NCBI GenBank assembly: GCA_033085395.1
Contig: JANQBS010000032.1
Location: 62,001 to 126,000, forward strand
DNA length: 64,000 bases
Direction of reading: 5' to 3'
Source of the DNA: Xanthoparmelia taractica
Taxonomy: Eukaryota; Ascomycota; Lecanoromycetes; Lecanorales; Parmeliaceae
In this document: positions 21,955 through 34,009 of the stretch, one piece after another
Layout: each line of letters opens with the position of its first letter
Position numbering within the stretch: the first letter of the stretch is position 1
The notes under the pieces: model-generated
The model's database searches: none
Seen by the model: the letters and a program-made list of their open reading frames with translations, nothing else
Told to the model about the DNA's origin: nothing
Translations under genes and position numbers: made by a program

Positions 21955-24900
21955 TCACGTGATCTCGTCTAGTTCTGACTCGTCAGGTTCTTCTTCAACC
22001 TCGTGTTCACCATCTATTGCCTTACCCTCACCAGGTCCAACTCCCGTGTCCTGGGATAGCAATACATTCCTCCCTTTCTTCAATATTTCCACTTTTGCTT
22101 GCGTCATCTCGAACACGTACTGCCCCAAATGCTCCACTCCCTCCATCTCTGTACCTTCGACTTCCTCCCTCAACAATCTGCTTGTTGGGAAAGTCTCACC
22201 AGTGGTGAGCATCAATTTCTCCGGGCGTCCTAAGGGCAGCCGGAAAGCTTGTATTAGTTCAGGAGAAGACTGAAAGACACTGCGGCGACCGAGTATGTAG
22301 AGGCCTAGTCGAGCGCGGGACAGGGCAACAGTGAGGCGGCGAACATCGCGGAGGTAGCCGGGGCTGCGGGTACGAGTCAAGGAGAGAATAATATCTAAAC
22401 AATATTAAAATGAAAGGCTTAAGCTCGAGAGTGAAACAATAGGAACGCTTACAATCATTCTGCTCTCCCTGGTATTTGTCCACGGTGGTGACGATCCTCG
22501 GCAGTCCAAAAAGCCCGTTCCCCTTGCACCGGTGGGCCAGAACGTCCCTTATTAAGGCCTTTTGCCCGGCATAGGTCGTCAATATCGATATCTTGCTTGC
22601 TGTATACCCCAGCAAACGCATATACTGATATAGCGCCACGGCATACTCCGCCTCACCCAGATTCTGGAAGAAATGCGGCGACGGCTGCATTTCGCCCGCC
22701 CCTTTGTAGTCGGGGACCTCGATGAATTGGTACTCGTACCTGAGACCAGCGTTGGCGTAGAGGTATTCGGGTTCCGTAAGGACGTTAGATAGGTGTTCAA
22801 GAGACGGATACCGCCATTTGTAGAGCTCTGCTATGCTAGGCCTTGCGCGACCTTGATGGTCAAGAGTGATGGTAGGGACGCCGAGACGTACGAGGCGAAG
22901 AAAGAGCGATTGTTCTAGATTGGCAAATTGGCGGAATGCCATATTCTGAATAATGGGGGAATTTTGAAGATGATCGCCGCAAAGGACGATTCGTTGCAGA
23001 GGTAAGCCGCCATTCTTGGGATGTTGCAGGGCTAAAGGAATAAAATTCTCGATCTCGGTGATTTGAGCTGCTTCTTCCATTACTACATTGTCATAATGGA
23101 AGCCTAGATCGGCTATTTCTTGTCGACGCATGGCGGCATGGGTGCTCGTCATCGCAATAATGCGCGCTTCTTTAATCATAAGATAATTGGTTTTGTCCCG
23201 GTTGTTGCGGAGTATCTCGAAAGGACGGATGTCTTCGAGAGACGTGAAGACTTTGGAAATATGGCGCTCGCATCCACGCAGTATCTCTAGGACCTCATCC
23301 TTGGTGGCTTCAGATGGGATGAGTGGCTGAGGAGCATCTTGAAAGTAATGATGAAAAGGAAAACATGAGATGACATCTCCGAGGCTTGAATCCGTATCAT
23401 TGGCCATGTCCCAGAATTTCGCCCAAGCGGGCCGCACATAGACGGAGTTGAAGTAGCCCGCAGTTTCACAGGTACTGCCATGAGCACCAGGAGCACCAAA
23501 ATTCGCAGCAAGCCGGTCTACTTCGTAAAGTAATTGTGCTCTGTTATCGAGGAATGACTCCACTCGACCGTACTTGCTGAAGCTCTCTGCAGTCTCCAAA
23601 TCCCCCTCCCCCTGACCTAGCCGAAGCAAATGCCGTCCGTCAATGTCGAGCCTCACAATCTTCTGGAAAAGTTGGTTCAGCGCCTGATTACTATGTGCTA
23701 TCAGTACAGTCCGTTGTGAGGGAAAGGCGTGATAGATGTTGTTTATGATTTGAGTGGCCACGTCCGTTTTGCCTGTCCCCGGTGGGCCTACTATGACCGT
23801 CAGACCTGGTTGAGTGCCCGAAGTAATTGCCTCGACCTGAACCGAAGTAAAGCGGACACTATTTTTTTTCGGTGCATCACTTGGATACGGCCCGCTGGTA
23901 GGTAGACGATATGTGGATACCTTCACAGACTCTGGAGTCTGTTGCACAGGCTCGGCATCGTCACGTCGACGCTTTTTCGAGGATCTAGGTTGAATTGCAG
24001 GAGTCAAGGTCATAGTCTGCTGAAGGACATATGGAGGCGGAAATCTCTCAAGCTTCTTGTTTTCGGGCTCAACAGTCTGCAAGATACATCAGCAAATGGC
24101 ACGGCTTAATAAAGTAGCAAGGTTCCTACCTTGCCTGGAAAGCTATCCACCAGGTGCTGCCAGTCAACAAAAGTGTCTCGGAAATCTATTGCCTCGAGCC
24201 GGTTCGGGAGTCGAGCATATGTTGCTGAAGCGGGATCGCCATAGCCTAAAAATACTTCCTGAAGCCACGAAGGTACAGGTACATCAGAGAGCGCAAGGCT
24301 TTGTATAGTCTCCAAGATTTGTTTGAAATTATTTTCCCGCTGATTTCGTCGAACAATGACGTTGAGAGACTCATAGACATCCGGCCTTCCTTTCTCTTTA
24401 AGCTCGCCATCTACCTTAAAAGCTAACGGGTCAAGGTTAACAATGAGCCTCCTGATCCGTGGTCTAGTCCCATAGCCGTTCATTTGATCAGATCGTGGCT
24501 CCCTTATAGAGCGACCATTCTCGTCGAGCACCTGCACAACTTCTGCCGTTCGGAGAGCGAGGAGTCCGGACGCTTCCTCGACGCTTTGCTTTGAATGGCC
24601 GTTTGTCCGTTCGCGAGAAGCTTCAGTCGCACCAACGGTGAGTAGGTAGATGATGTCCCCTTGTCGCAAAGAGTCCCAATCCAGTCGAACAGTATCGGCC
24701 AACTTGCTGACGTTGAGAGTTATTTCGGCCCTTACGTAGGCTGGTTGGTCATGTCCGACCTTCGCTGGCGCAGCTTCCAATATTCTATCAGGTAGTTAAC
24801 ACATGATTCAATCCATAAGCCGGAAAAGGTAAAATTACGCAGGCTTTGTAATGGGAAGCGCCATTTTCGAAAAGCCATCAAAGTGGACACCGCCACCCGA

Positions 24901-26504
24901 ACCTGTCCCTCTTGGCTGTAGTCTTTTAATGGTGTCCTCGAGATACTTCCTGATTTCGAAGAATTGCTCGCATCGATAGAGAATGAAAGAGCGCCAGAGG
25001 AAATCTCCAACGCTGAGGTACTGAAGATTCAACTTGGGTATTGCTAGAGACCTTGATCCATTGTAGGTTTCATTGCGTAGCAGTGAAGGCTCATATAGCT
25101 CTGTCTCTGTTGGCTGTATGCTCATACCTCTCACAGTCTCTTGGAAAGTCTTTCTATTCTCATGTGCGAATAGCATAATCTCCATTAGCAGCTCTCGATT
25201 GACTTGCACCTGTGCTGCGGATGGGTACGCCGTGCGAAAGCCTAATAAACGACACATTTCTTCCAGCTCCATATCTGTCAATTGTATTAAGAACTCCTCC
25301 AAATCCTGCCTTTGATTGATGGCTCCGTAATTTGAGAGAGCAAGTATTGTCAGCTTCTCTTTGAAGTGTTTTAGCGCAACTCTTTGCAGCCGGGCTAGGC
25401 TCTCACAGTTTCTCTCATATGATTGAACTTTGGCGTGCTCTGAACCAGTATTATCATCAATGGGAAAGTCGATAAAGTGACGGAGAAGAGCGAACAGATC
25501 ACGCAGGAGACCGTTATCTTGAGTATTGAACAACGGGGATACTCTGATCAGAGCTAGGATATTTAGATCCTGAATTAGAGAATTGACATATCTCCGCGTA
25601 GGCAACTGGCTCTCAAGGTCGGCCAAGAATTCGAGAAACTTCTCGCAGTATACCACATCGCCTAGCACGCTGTCAGCCAATGCATTAGGCGATAGAGTGT
25701 TAACCAACCTTCGCTCGCTCTGTATAAACGACCAACGAAGTCCAATAAGAGAGTGTAGAGCCATGAGCGTTCGAACCGTAACCTTGCCTTTGCTTCATCG
25801 TCTGCGGCTTCGTATTTTCTGGCAGCAGCCCTCCATGCTTTTCGCAGTTGACCGTGCTCTTCAAATTTTCGCTCACGAGCTGCTTCCGAGGCAAGGTTAT
25901 GCCATATAGATATTGAAACCAAAGGTGCACATTCCTTGCGTATGAGACCGTCGTCCAGTGATTGAAAGGCGCTTAGGAGAAAGGAGAGTAGATGGATACG
26001 AATGGGCGCCGACAGGGATGGATCAATGCTCATGGATAGAACGCGGCGGAAAAAGGAGGAAAAGCGTTCAGAATCATCGGCGAATGCATCTTGAAACAGT
26101 TAGCCATTCGAATTTCCACCCACCATCCAGAGCTGGACTGCTTACGCCATGTGGGCAGGTTCTCTCTGCTCTTCACGGTGACGATGAGGGCAATCAGAAG
26201 GACATGGTAATTGGTCGAGGCTTCGACGTATCCCGGCCACAGATAGCTAAATTTTAGTCAATGCCTGTTGCTTGTAATTAAAGGGCTCATGCATGTACTT
26301 CTCCAACAGCTGCAGATTCTCGAGCATGAGCAGACTCCGAAAGTGGAAAGCCTCCTGTTCCAGTACATCCCAGATTTCTCTTTTGATTATCTCCGGGTTT
26401 ATCTTCTTTGCCTTGGTAGCTTTGGGCCAGTGTTTCTTTGCAAGCTGGGCCCAATGGTTGTCGTCCCCCAGATCTCCGACACTTAGCTGGTCGCCCTCTG
26501 CCAT
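21955..26504 (-). CDS. AQR: Aquarius-type spliceosomal intron-binding helicase
   Basis: SF1 RNA helicase of the spliceosome (AQR in animals, Cwf11 in fission yeast) that binds the intron upstream of the branch site and helps limit R-loops. Seven exons join in phase: 26299-26504, 26146-26246, 25709-26089, 24839-25661, 24130-24784, 22453-24076, 21955-22394, giving 1409 residues (human AQR 1485). Seen: the N-terminal armadillo-like part (FHFRSLLMLENLQLLE; YCEKFLEFLADLESQLPTRR), the beta-barrel/insertion region, Walker A GPPGTGKTDVA, motif Ia THSNQALNQ-like (IAHSNQALNQ), Walker B/DEAA-box VVMEEAAQ, motif III LCGDHLQNSP, GQGRARPSI-like motif, and the C-terminal VDKYQGEQND and VALSRARLGLYI motifs (V and VI). 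One intron has a GTTGGT donor and is only 47 nt. The start is the first ATG of a conserved exon, 299 bp from the divergent THO gene. Confidence 0.96.
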
Positions 26505-26803
26505 ATTGCTGGCTCAACCTCGCAGATTGACTGAAAGTGCACAGCCAGACACAATTGCCCGGAGCATGCTGATCGATGGTACAGACCGCGCAACTTTCTC
26601 CAGCGAAGTCCAAATATGTGCACGCTTTGTTTCTTTACTGATTTATCGCGTGAAAATCTTGAAGAGAGCTTTGGCCATAGGGCTGACAATAATTTGCTTG
26701 GCTGTTCTGCGCCAAGTCGCTAGCTTGATCCTACCGCAGAGCCTCTCTCAGGAACAATATATTGTAGTCTAAGGCACACTTTGTTCACAAGAATGAGCTA
26801 TGC
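26505..26803. promoter_or_regulatory. Shared bidirectional promoter region, AQR / THOC1
   Basis: 299 bp between the start codons of two divergent genes. No clear TATA element. Both transcripts must start here unless their 5' UTRs overlap. Confidence 0.6.
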
Positions 26804-29034
26804 ATGACAAACTCTCCAGCCACGCGATTGCGTGAGCTGTCAGTCATGTCTATAGCCGGAGTACGCTCCGTCGACGAATTTACCACTACGATCAAGGGCC
26901 TCCTTGCAAAAGCGCAGAAAATCAAGCCTGATGGAGGCGTGGAGCCAGCGTTGACGACTCAACAATTCGAAGGTGGTATCGCGGAGTTTGGCAAACAAGA
27001 CGGAACATTGAACAAGGATTACGCAGCCATTGAGACTGCATGTCGTAACATCTTTTACGCTCTACTAGTGAGGCTATTGGAAAGTCGCAATCCAGGTCAA
27101 TGTCTAACATGCCAAGGCATCAACATCAATCGAGGAACCTTCTTTTGGTGCGGTTTGGAACCTCTTGGACATTATATCCATCCTCTCCGATCTAGGTCAG
27201 TCTTGTGAAGATGATTGCAGCAATTCCAAGGGCTAACGGCTCGCAGAAATCTGTGAACCCAGCTTGCTCTTCTGGCTCGTCGAGGAACTACTTGACACCC
27301 AGACTATAGATGGGTGCAGGATTGTATTTGACTACCTCGACTCTCGACGAGAACGCATCACGGCGAAACACTTCAAGGCAAAGAACCTCATCATACTGCG
27401 CGCCTGCAACGAACTATTGCGCCGATTGTCACGAGCAGAAGACACAGTATTCTGCGGAAGGGTCTTTATATTCCTCTTCCAGAGCTTCCCGCTAGGAGAC
27501 AGGAGCTCGGTCAATCTGAGAGGAGAATACCACGTCGAGAATGTTACGGTCTTTGAGGACTTGCCGCCAAAGGCTGAGTTGAAGCTCGAGGATGGCATGG
27601 AGGTCGATCAAGAGGGCGCAAAGGTAGAAGTGGAGCAAAGCACACCCAAGACAGAAGCTGTGGCTGGAGCTGAACCGGTCAAAATTACATCAGATACACC
27701 AGCAAATTCATCGAAAGTGGTCAAATTCGATGCACAGGATGAAAAAGCAAAAGAAAATCCGGCGGACATGGACACGCTATATCCTATATTTTGGTCTTTA
27801 CAGGAAGATTTCTCGACTCCTACCAGACTGTTCGATGATACCAACCTCCAGAAATTTCAAAAGGGTCTATCGTCCACGCTAGTCAAATTCAAAGAAGTGC
27901 AGCAAGAAATCCAGGCAAGAGGCACATCAAAGCTCCCGGATGATGGCAAGCGGGGCGTGAAGAGGAAACGCACCGGTCAGGAAGATGAATTGTCGAGTAG
28001 CTTCAATCCGAAATACTTGACCAGTCGAGACCTATTCGACCTAGAGGTATGACTACGCGGTTCATCACATTGCGTTCCATGTTCGCTAAACCAAACAGAT
28101 CAGCGATCTTGCTTTCCGACGCCATGTGCTTGTTCAAGCCTTAATCTTGATCGACTTCCTTCTGTCACTTACCCCAAAAGCCAAGAGGAAGCTCGAAAAC
28201 ACATCCAACAAATCAGTACTCTATACGTACTCCTTGAGCGAAGATAACGTACGTGGGACACTTAGCTACCGCAAGCGCTACATGCTAACCTTCAGATTCA
28301 GGCGAAATGGGCCACGAGCATGAGAGGCGAGATAGCTACTTATTTACAGCAAGGCCCAGAAGGCAAATTCTACTATCGTATGGTGGATACTGTCCTATCG
28401 CGAGACAAGAACTGGGTGCACTGGAAAGCGGAGGGTTGTCCGCCCATACAGTGCGATGCTGTTTCGGCTGAAGAATTTGCGGAGGCGGAAAAAGGTGCGC
28501 AGAAAGCATGTGCCAATAAGAGGCTCAGAGCTACTCCGATGGGATCATTGGACCTCAAATTTCTGTCAGACGGAGGTGATGCTGGCGGCATGGAGAAGCT
28601 GAAGGACCCGGAAAGGTAAGATATTGATTGCGACACCCTGACGATCTCGCTCAAATGTTCGTAGGTACACGATACCCACAGCAGAGTCATTTAGGGGGCC
28701 AATTGGCGAAGACGAATTTGACATTGAAATTGCGAAGACAGGTGAAGAGAAGCAACAGGCAACAGATGCGAGGGCGAGCAAGCTGTGGAGGACGCTCCGG
28801 ATCGCGTCAAAAAGCAAACTTAACCTTTTCGACAAGATCGACGATGGCAACAATCTCCAAGCTCTGTTCCAGGCTGAAGAAGAAGAAGAAGAGAACAGAG
28901 ACAAGGCCGAGGTCGACGGGGCGGAACAGACTTCAAATCAGCTTGCCAAAGAGCCGATGACGAATGGCACAGAGCCGAAGGTGGTGGACGAGAACGGAGT
29001 AGTGGAGGCGCCACCGGAGACGCCTGCCAAGTAG
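26804..29034 (+). CDS. HPR1: THO complex subunit 1 (Hpr1/THOC1)
   Basis: Subunit of THO/TREX, which loads onto nascent mRNA in the nucleus, couples transcription to export and prevents R-loops. Six exons in phase: 26804-27067, 27117-27195, 27247-28046, 28099-28248, 28296-28615, 28665-29034, giving 660 residues (human THOC1 657). Family motifs seen are WNLLDIISILSDL, LLFWLVEELLDTQTIDGC, FDYLDSRRERI, NLIILRACNELLRRLSRAEDTVFCGRV and the LNLRGEYH-VENVTVFEDLP-like stretch. An acidic lysine-rich insertion follows (residues about 210-300), then KWRTLRIASKSKLNLF-like C-terminal helices and a low-complexity acidic tail. The death domain found in animal THOC1 is not obvious. A second ATG at 26846 (MSIAGV) is an alternative start. 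Confidence 0.93.
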
Positions 29035-32000
29035 ATTTGGCCGAAAAACATCCAATAGTTGAGCATTTGGATGGGAATGTAGCCCGTCGACTTAAGCTAG
29101 AAGTAATATCAAAGAGATAGCCGATCAGCAATGAAATGGTTGCTTGTCCAGTCGGCTCCCTATGCCACACGAAGCTCGCACTCTCTCCCGCTTTCCAGAC
29201 TCCAGTACCTTGGCGAGGGGCGGTGTTCCACTGGTATTTCGCAAGGGTGACCTAGGTATGTGAGATGCCATGTCAGACTCAGGGTTCATCTTTTGGACCA
29301 CTCCGTCTGCGGCCTGCGCCGATCATGAGTGGTACTCGTACAAGAACGTAACTGCCGAAGGTTAGCAGCATCGTTGCATTTACACTATTCTGTTTGAAAG
29401 GACTGTGCTGCATCATGCTTGTAAAGTAGCGTGCCGTAGGATAGCAGGGGTGGGGGGGGAGGGGGGGGTGGAAGCTTAGAAGACAGATGCACAGGCCCCA
29501 AAAAGCGGCCCCGAAACAATCTAAGAGAACCCCAGAGTTCACTAAAAGGATTCCAAATAATAATAATGTTGTACGTTAAATGATGACTTGCACAGCCGCA
29601 GAGAATGAAAAGCATACTTCTACTTGGTACCAAAAGCTCGGATTATTTTACAAAACCTGGTTAGACCTCAGCCCCCATCTAACCTTACCGTATGTTTCAA
29701 CTCCCATTTCTTTCTAAAATGCGGAGTATCTCTCCCACACATGCCCCATGCCACATGCCACATGGCGCCCCTGCCTCCCTCTCTCCTCATCCTTCGCACT
29801 CTACCCTGTAATCTCGGCTGCTCCCTTTGGTTGGGGGACACCAATGACTTTAGGTCAAAGTGCCTAAGCCGCCGCATCATGTGCAACACAATAATAATGC
29901 TTTGATAATAGGTAATTATCAAGCATCATCTCAAGCATCCTTCCCAATCCCTGCTATGCAACAATGGCCTACCTTATCTTAGTATCATATTCTCCGCGTC
30001 AAGCAGTCAGAGCCTCCGAAAGATGCGTGAGGCATCCAATCACAGATTACAATCAACCTTCAGCTACAACTTGTACTACTTCCTTCCTATTTGATATTAT
30101 CAACCTTATCATCTAGGTAAAGTAGTGCTTGTACTGCCAACTCATTCGTCTGACACAGAGTAATTCCAACCTCACCTTCCATCAAAATTCAAAACTTCTT
30201 GCTTTGGTGATCAAAATGCCATTTCCGAGTCCAGCATCATGCCGCAATACTTGTCCACCGCTGAGATACAAGCTGCAAGTGCCCGTTTTGCCTACTGGGT
30301 CTATACCGAAAAAGGGTCTGGAATTGAACAATACCTACGCTATGTTTCACGCAGCTTCCCTACTTTAGGTCGGGGTCATGGACCTCATTGTTATTGTTGA
30401 CTGAGTGAACACGAAGTGAAGCGGGCTTTGCCATGTATCGTGTGGGGATTATAGATTGCGAAAAAGCTTACACCTCGCTTCGTCATCATAACCGAATGTC
30501 CATTGTCCAGTTGTTGGATGAAAAAGGGATAGGTTCACTGCTGCTGAATTGCCCTCAATTAGCTTCAAGTCGATACAACAATAATATTTATATTAAATGT
30601 GCGAGGATCCGAGGCTGTTGATCCCATGACTCATAGAAAAGCTCACGACTGGTAGAAGTTGAGCCTCCCCGTTGGCCTGTCGGTTTTATACAGATCGACT
30701 CTCTTGGCAAAGCACCTTAGCTTATTCTCTCCCCTGCAAGTGTTTCATCACCCTTTGCTGGCTTCTCTTTCCCTCATCGTCATCATCATCATCATCATCA
30801 TCTATCTAACACACGTCAAAGAGGTCCTAGACGCTTTCTCTTCCCCCTTGATGCCATGCTCAACTTTGGGAAAGTAGGTATGGCCCAAACAGAGAGCTTA
30901 CCAATGGGCACCATTGACTTTGCTACCGTGTCCCGTGTCCCCTGGCCAGCCCACATACTATCGGACGCTGAAGTGGGTGACGGTCAGCCTGGCCGCAGCA
31001 GAAATTACGACGTGCATCTAAGGTATCCAAGGGTTAAGAGAAGGACTGGGTACCGCGCGCCACATGGGTGGCTACAGCCCCATTCGTAAGCTTGGGGCTC
31101 TTCTCTGATAAGGTATCATCGAATCCAACACGCTGTACCGCTCTTAGTTTCCATGCGTCGTTCAACCTTACAGCTAGTTTCCAACGTTAAGGCTTTCACC
31201 AAGCTACTTCGTATACACTTGGTTCAAGAACGCCTCCATAACCCTCAACGTTCTGTCGCTCGACAGTCAACACCAATCGCTTGCTAATTACGGAATGGCC
31301 CTTACCCAACCAACTTGCAAGGACCCCCGCATCATTTGCAGGGCATGACAATGCTTCCCCACCAGCCTCAACGAATCATGAACTTAATCAAAGTGTGGGT
31401 AGGTACTTCAAAAGCAACAGCAGCCACCCACTTTCAATTCAAGATCTCCTCCTATCATTCCTCTGTCAGCCTGGCCTTCTCTGGACGTTACATCTTCCAC
31501 ACCGTACTCTAGGGACGAATGCACCAGATAACGCATCGCCACTAGTGTTGAGCAACCGAGGCTCCAGGCACCCAGGAACCCGTGAGACATCCCTCCTTTG
31601 GAGACGGACGAGCCAATACTTTTCCTGCATTGTGGAGCTCATCAGTGCGAGACTTCTTGGACTCCGTAACAACTGAGCAAATCGCATCTCTTTGGAATCA
31701 AGCTGCCGCGGTTCCTATCCTTACTATCCCGCCCTTGTCCGGCCGCCCACCAACACTAAACCATTCAGCTTCTTGTTGGCTACACATTTCAGACTCTTAG
31801 GATAGTCAGTTAAACCCCCAGATAAAAGCGCCGCAAGTGGGGTAAGAGGTCAAGGCACTAAGCTTCTTCGACAGTCCGCCTTGCGTTGGAATCAATACCA
31901 CGTCACAATCCACCGTTACTTCCGCATCGATCTGCTTTGTTCAACTTCTCTCCTCTCGCGTGCGTCAGTGATACTATTATCATTGGCTCTTTGTGGGGTT

Positions 32001-32090
32001 CGATTGTGGAACTTTTTGTCGCTCATTTCATCAGAACAAAGTCGCTCTATCAGTAAGTCGGTGCAAACAATTGCCCGCAGTCGAGCGGAA
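29035..32090. other. 3-kb intergenic region upstream of the homeobox gene
   Basis: No supported coding region; the short open frames are unconvincing. A G-rich run (about 29447-29471, runs of 5-8 G) could form a quadruplex. A CAT trinucleotide run lies at about 30780-30801. Long upstream regions are usual for fungal developmental regulators, so much of this may be promoter or 5' UTR. A possible 5' UTR intron signal lies just before 32091 but is too short to accept. Confidence 0.5.
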
Positions 32091-34009
32091 ATGGAATTTC
32101 AAGCTAGTTTATTCGGCCGCACATGTGCAAACGTTCTTCCGTCACCGCCTGCATCACCATCGATATACGCCTATCCTTCGGCTTTTGGGGAACGCTGCTG
32201 GTACACTACTAGACTTGCATCACCGCATGTGTTGTCGACACCTGCAAGCACAATCTTCAATCCGGGAGGGAGCGCACCACATCCTGGCAACGAGATGGTA
32301 TCAGCTTCGCGATCTGAAGGGAACCCACCACGCGAGAGAGGGAGCCCACCGCAGTCATCGACTCTGCACCAGATCACCACAGCCGAAGACTACAACCCTG
32401 TGAGCTCAGGCGATATGGCTCCAGAACTTCCTCCGCCTGATCAAGTACCAGACCATCTGCGAGCGGAGAATCCTCTAAAGCAGAGGCCTACACGTGCGTC
32501 TAGTACAGCCTCTCAACCTACGCCGCAGCTAGTCTTGACGGAAGCGGAGAATCAGTCTGATGGCGAGGAGCTGGCTACAGGCACTGATGAGGAAGAAGAT
32601 GTCGCTGGTGGAACGGAGGCTCCCAAATCGGGCGCTGAGCGATTAGCGGAAAAACGCAAGTTGAAGCGCTTTAGGTCAGCAAGAACATCACCATGGAGTA
32701 ACGGCCACTGATGGTATTTCTAGATTGACGCACGCTCAGACACGCTATCTCACGAGCGAGTTCTCCCGGCAACCTCATCCCGACGCAGCTCAGCGGGAGA
32801 GACTATCAAGGGATATTCCAGGATTGAACCCTCGTCAAGTTCAAGTATGGTTTCAGAACAGGTATACCATTACGGTACTCATCATAGATTTTAGCAACGC
32901 TGATTTACGTCCATAGGCGGGCAAAACTCAAGCGACTGACATCTGATGATCAAGAGCGCATGAGAAGTTCGCGAGCCTTACCAGAGGACTTCGACTTTAG
33001 CCAGACGCTACAACCTATTCTAAGGGAAGTTCGACCTCTATATGGGTCTGCTTTAAGCAATCCCTTTATGCTCGGGGTTGGCATGAGTCAAAAACCCAGT
33101 CTGCGACTTGGGATGAGCCACTTGAGTACGGCGTCAAGCAGCATAAATTCATCCTTCACCAACCGCCTGCCGTCACCCATTTCTGCAAACCAATCTCCAG
33201 TTTCTTCGGTCAACGATGACTCTGAGCGTTCGGGTCCATTCTTTTCTGCCACGCAGTCCCCTGTTGCTACCAGTCCTCAATTTACGAATCCATTCGGTCA
33301 TTCTCACAGTCCGTCCTCAATCTCCCCTGCCTTTCAGCGCCCAGGTCGGTCTTTCAGCCAAAGCACCATCATGGGAATAGGTGGCCAACCGGTCGTAACT
33401 ATATCACCACCCAATTCGTCTCTCGCCAATAATACTTTTAATCATGGGAACTTGCCTCCCCTACAGTTCAGTAGGACTCCCTTTCAGGCCCGAGATGACC
33501 AGTGCTTCGGCGGAGCTCAGACTACCGAGAAACCTTCACATGCGAGTGGCATGGGGATGAACCAACACTACATTTCTCCTCCATCTCCGCCAAGTACTTT
33601 GTCCTACGACCAGTCCCACATGCTTTACCCTTCCGGCTCGGGATTCCTTGCATCGTCGTACTACCAGAGCCAAAACACTACCTTCTGGCAAGGAAGTCAA
33701 ACGAGCCGTCAGCAATATCAATTTGGACAGTCATCGCAGCCTCATCAGACAACCGAGCAACCACTCGGGATTGAGTCGTCGCAGAGCCAATCGTCGCAGG
33801 ATCCTGGGGTCAATAGACGTGATCAACGTTCATACAGTCATAGCGGCGAACACTACCGCAGAGCGAGCTCATCAGCCGATCCTCAGTTCCAGCCAACGTT
33901 GCCGGGAGGAGAAACCTCTACTGGTCGCGAGGCACAACAAACGCCAGATGCTGCTCGGCCCAGAGCGAGGTCGGAAACATTTCCCGCGTACTACAACGCT
34001 CAACAATGA
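32091..34009 (+). CDS. Homeobox transcription factor (Htf1/Hox2-like)
   Basis: Exons 32091-32674, 32724-32861 and 32917-34009 join in phase to 604 residues. The homeodomain spans all three exons (residues about 187-247). It starts at EKRKLKRFRLTHAQTRYL, has SEFSRQPHPDAAQRERLS in the helix I/II region and the recognition helix VQVWFQNRRAKLKRL. An acidic stretch (GEELATGTDEEEDVAGG) precedes it, and a long Ser/Gln/Pro-rich tail follows, as is common for fungal homeobox factors. The sequence TSDDQERMRSSRALPEDFD after the homeodomain resembles the conidiation regulators Htf1/MoHox2, which act in phialide and conidium formation; that assignment is by memory of the family and moderately sure. The start is chosen at MEFQASLF; upstream in-frame codons lack ATG support. 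Confidence 0.85.

Noticed and set aside
32053..32080. Possible 5' UTR intron GTAAGT...GCAG before the homeobox start
   Set aside because: Only 28 nt long, shorter than any intron that could be spliced.
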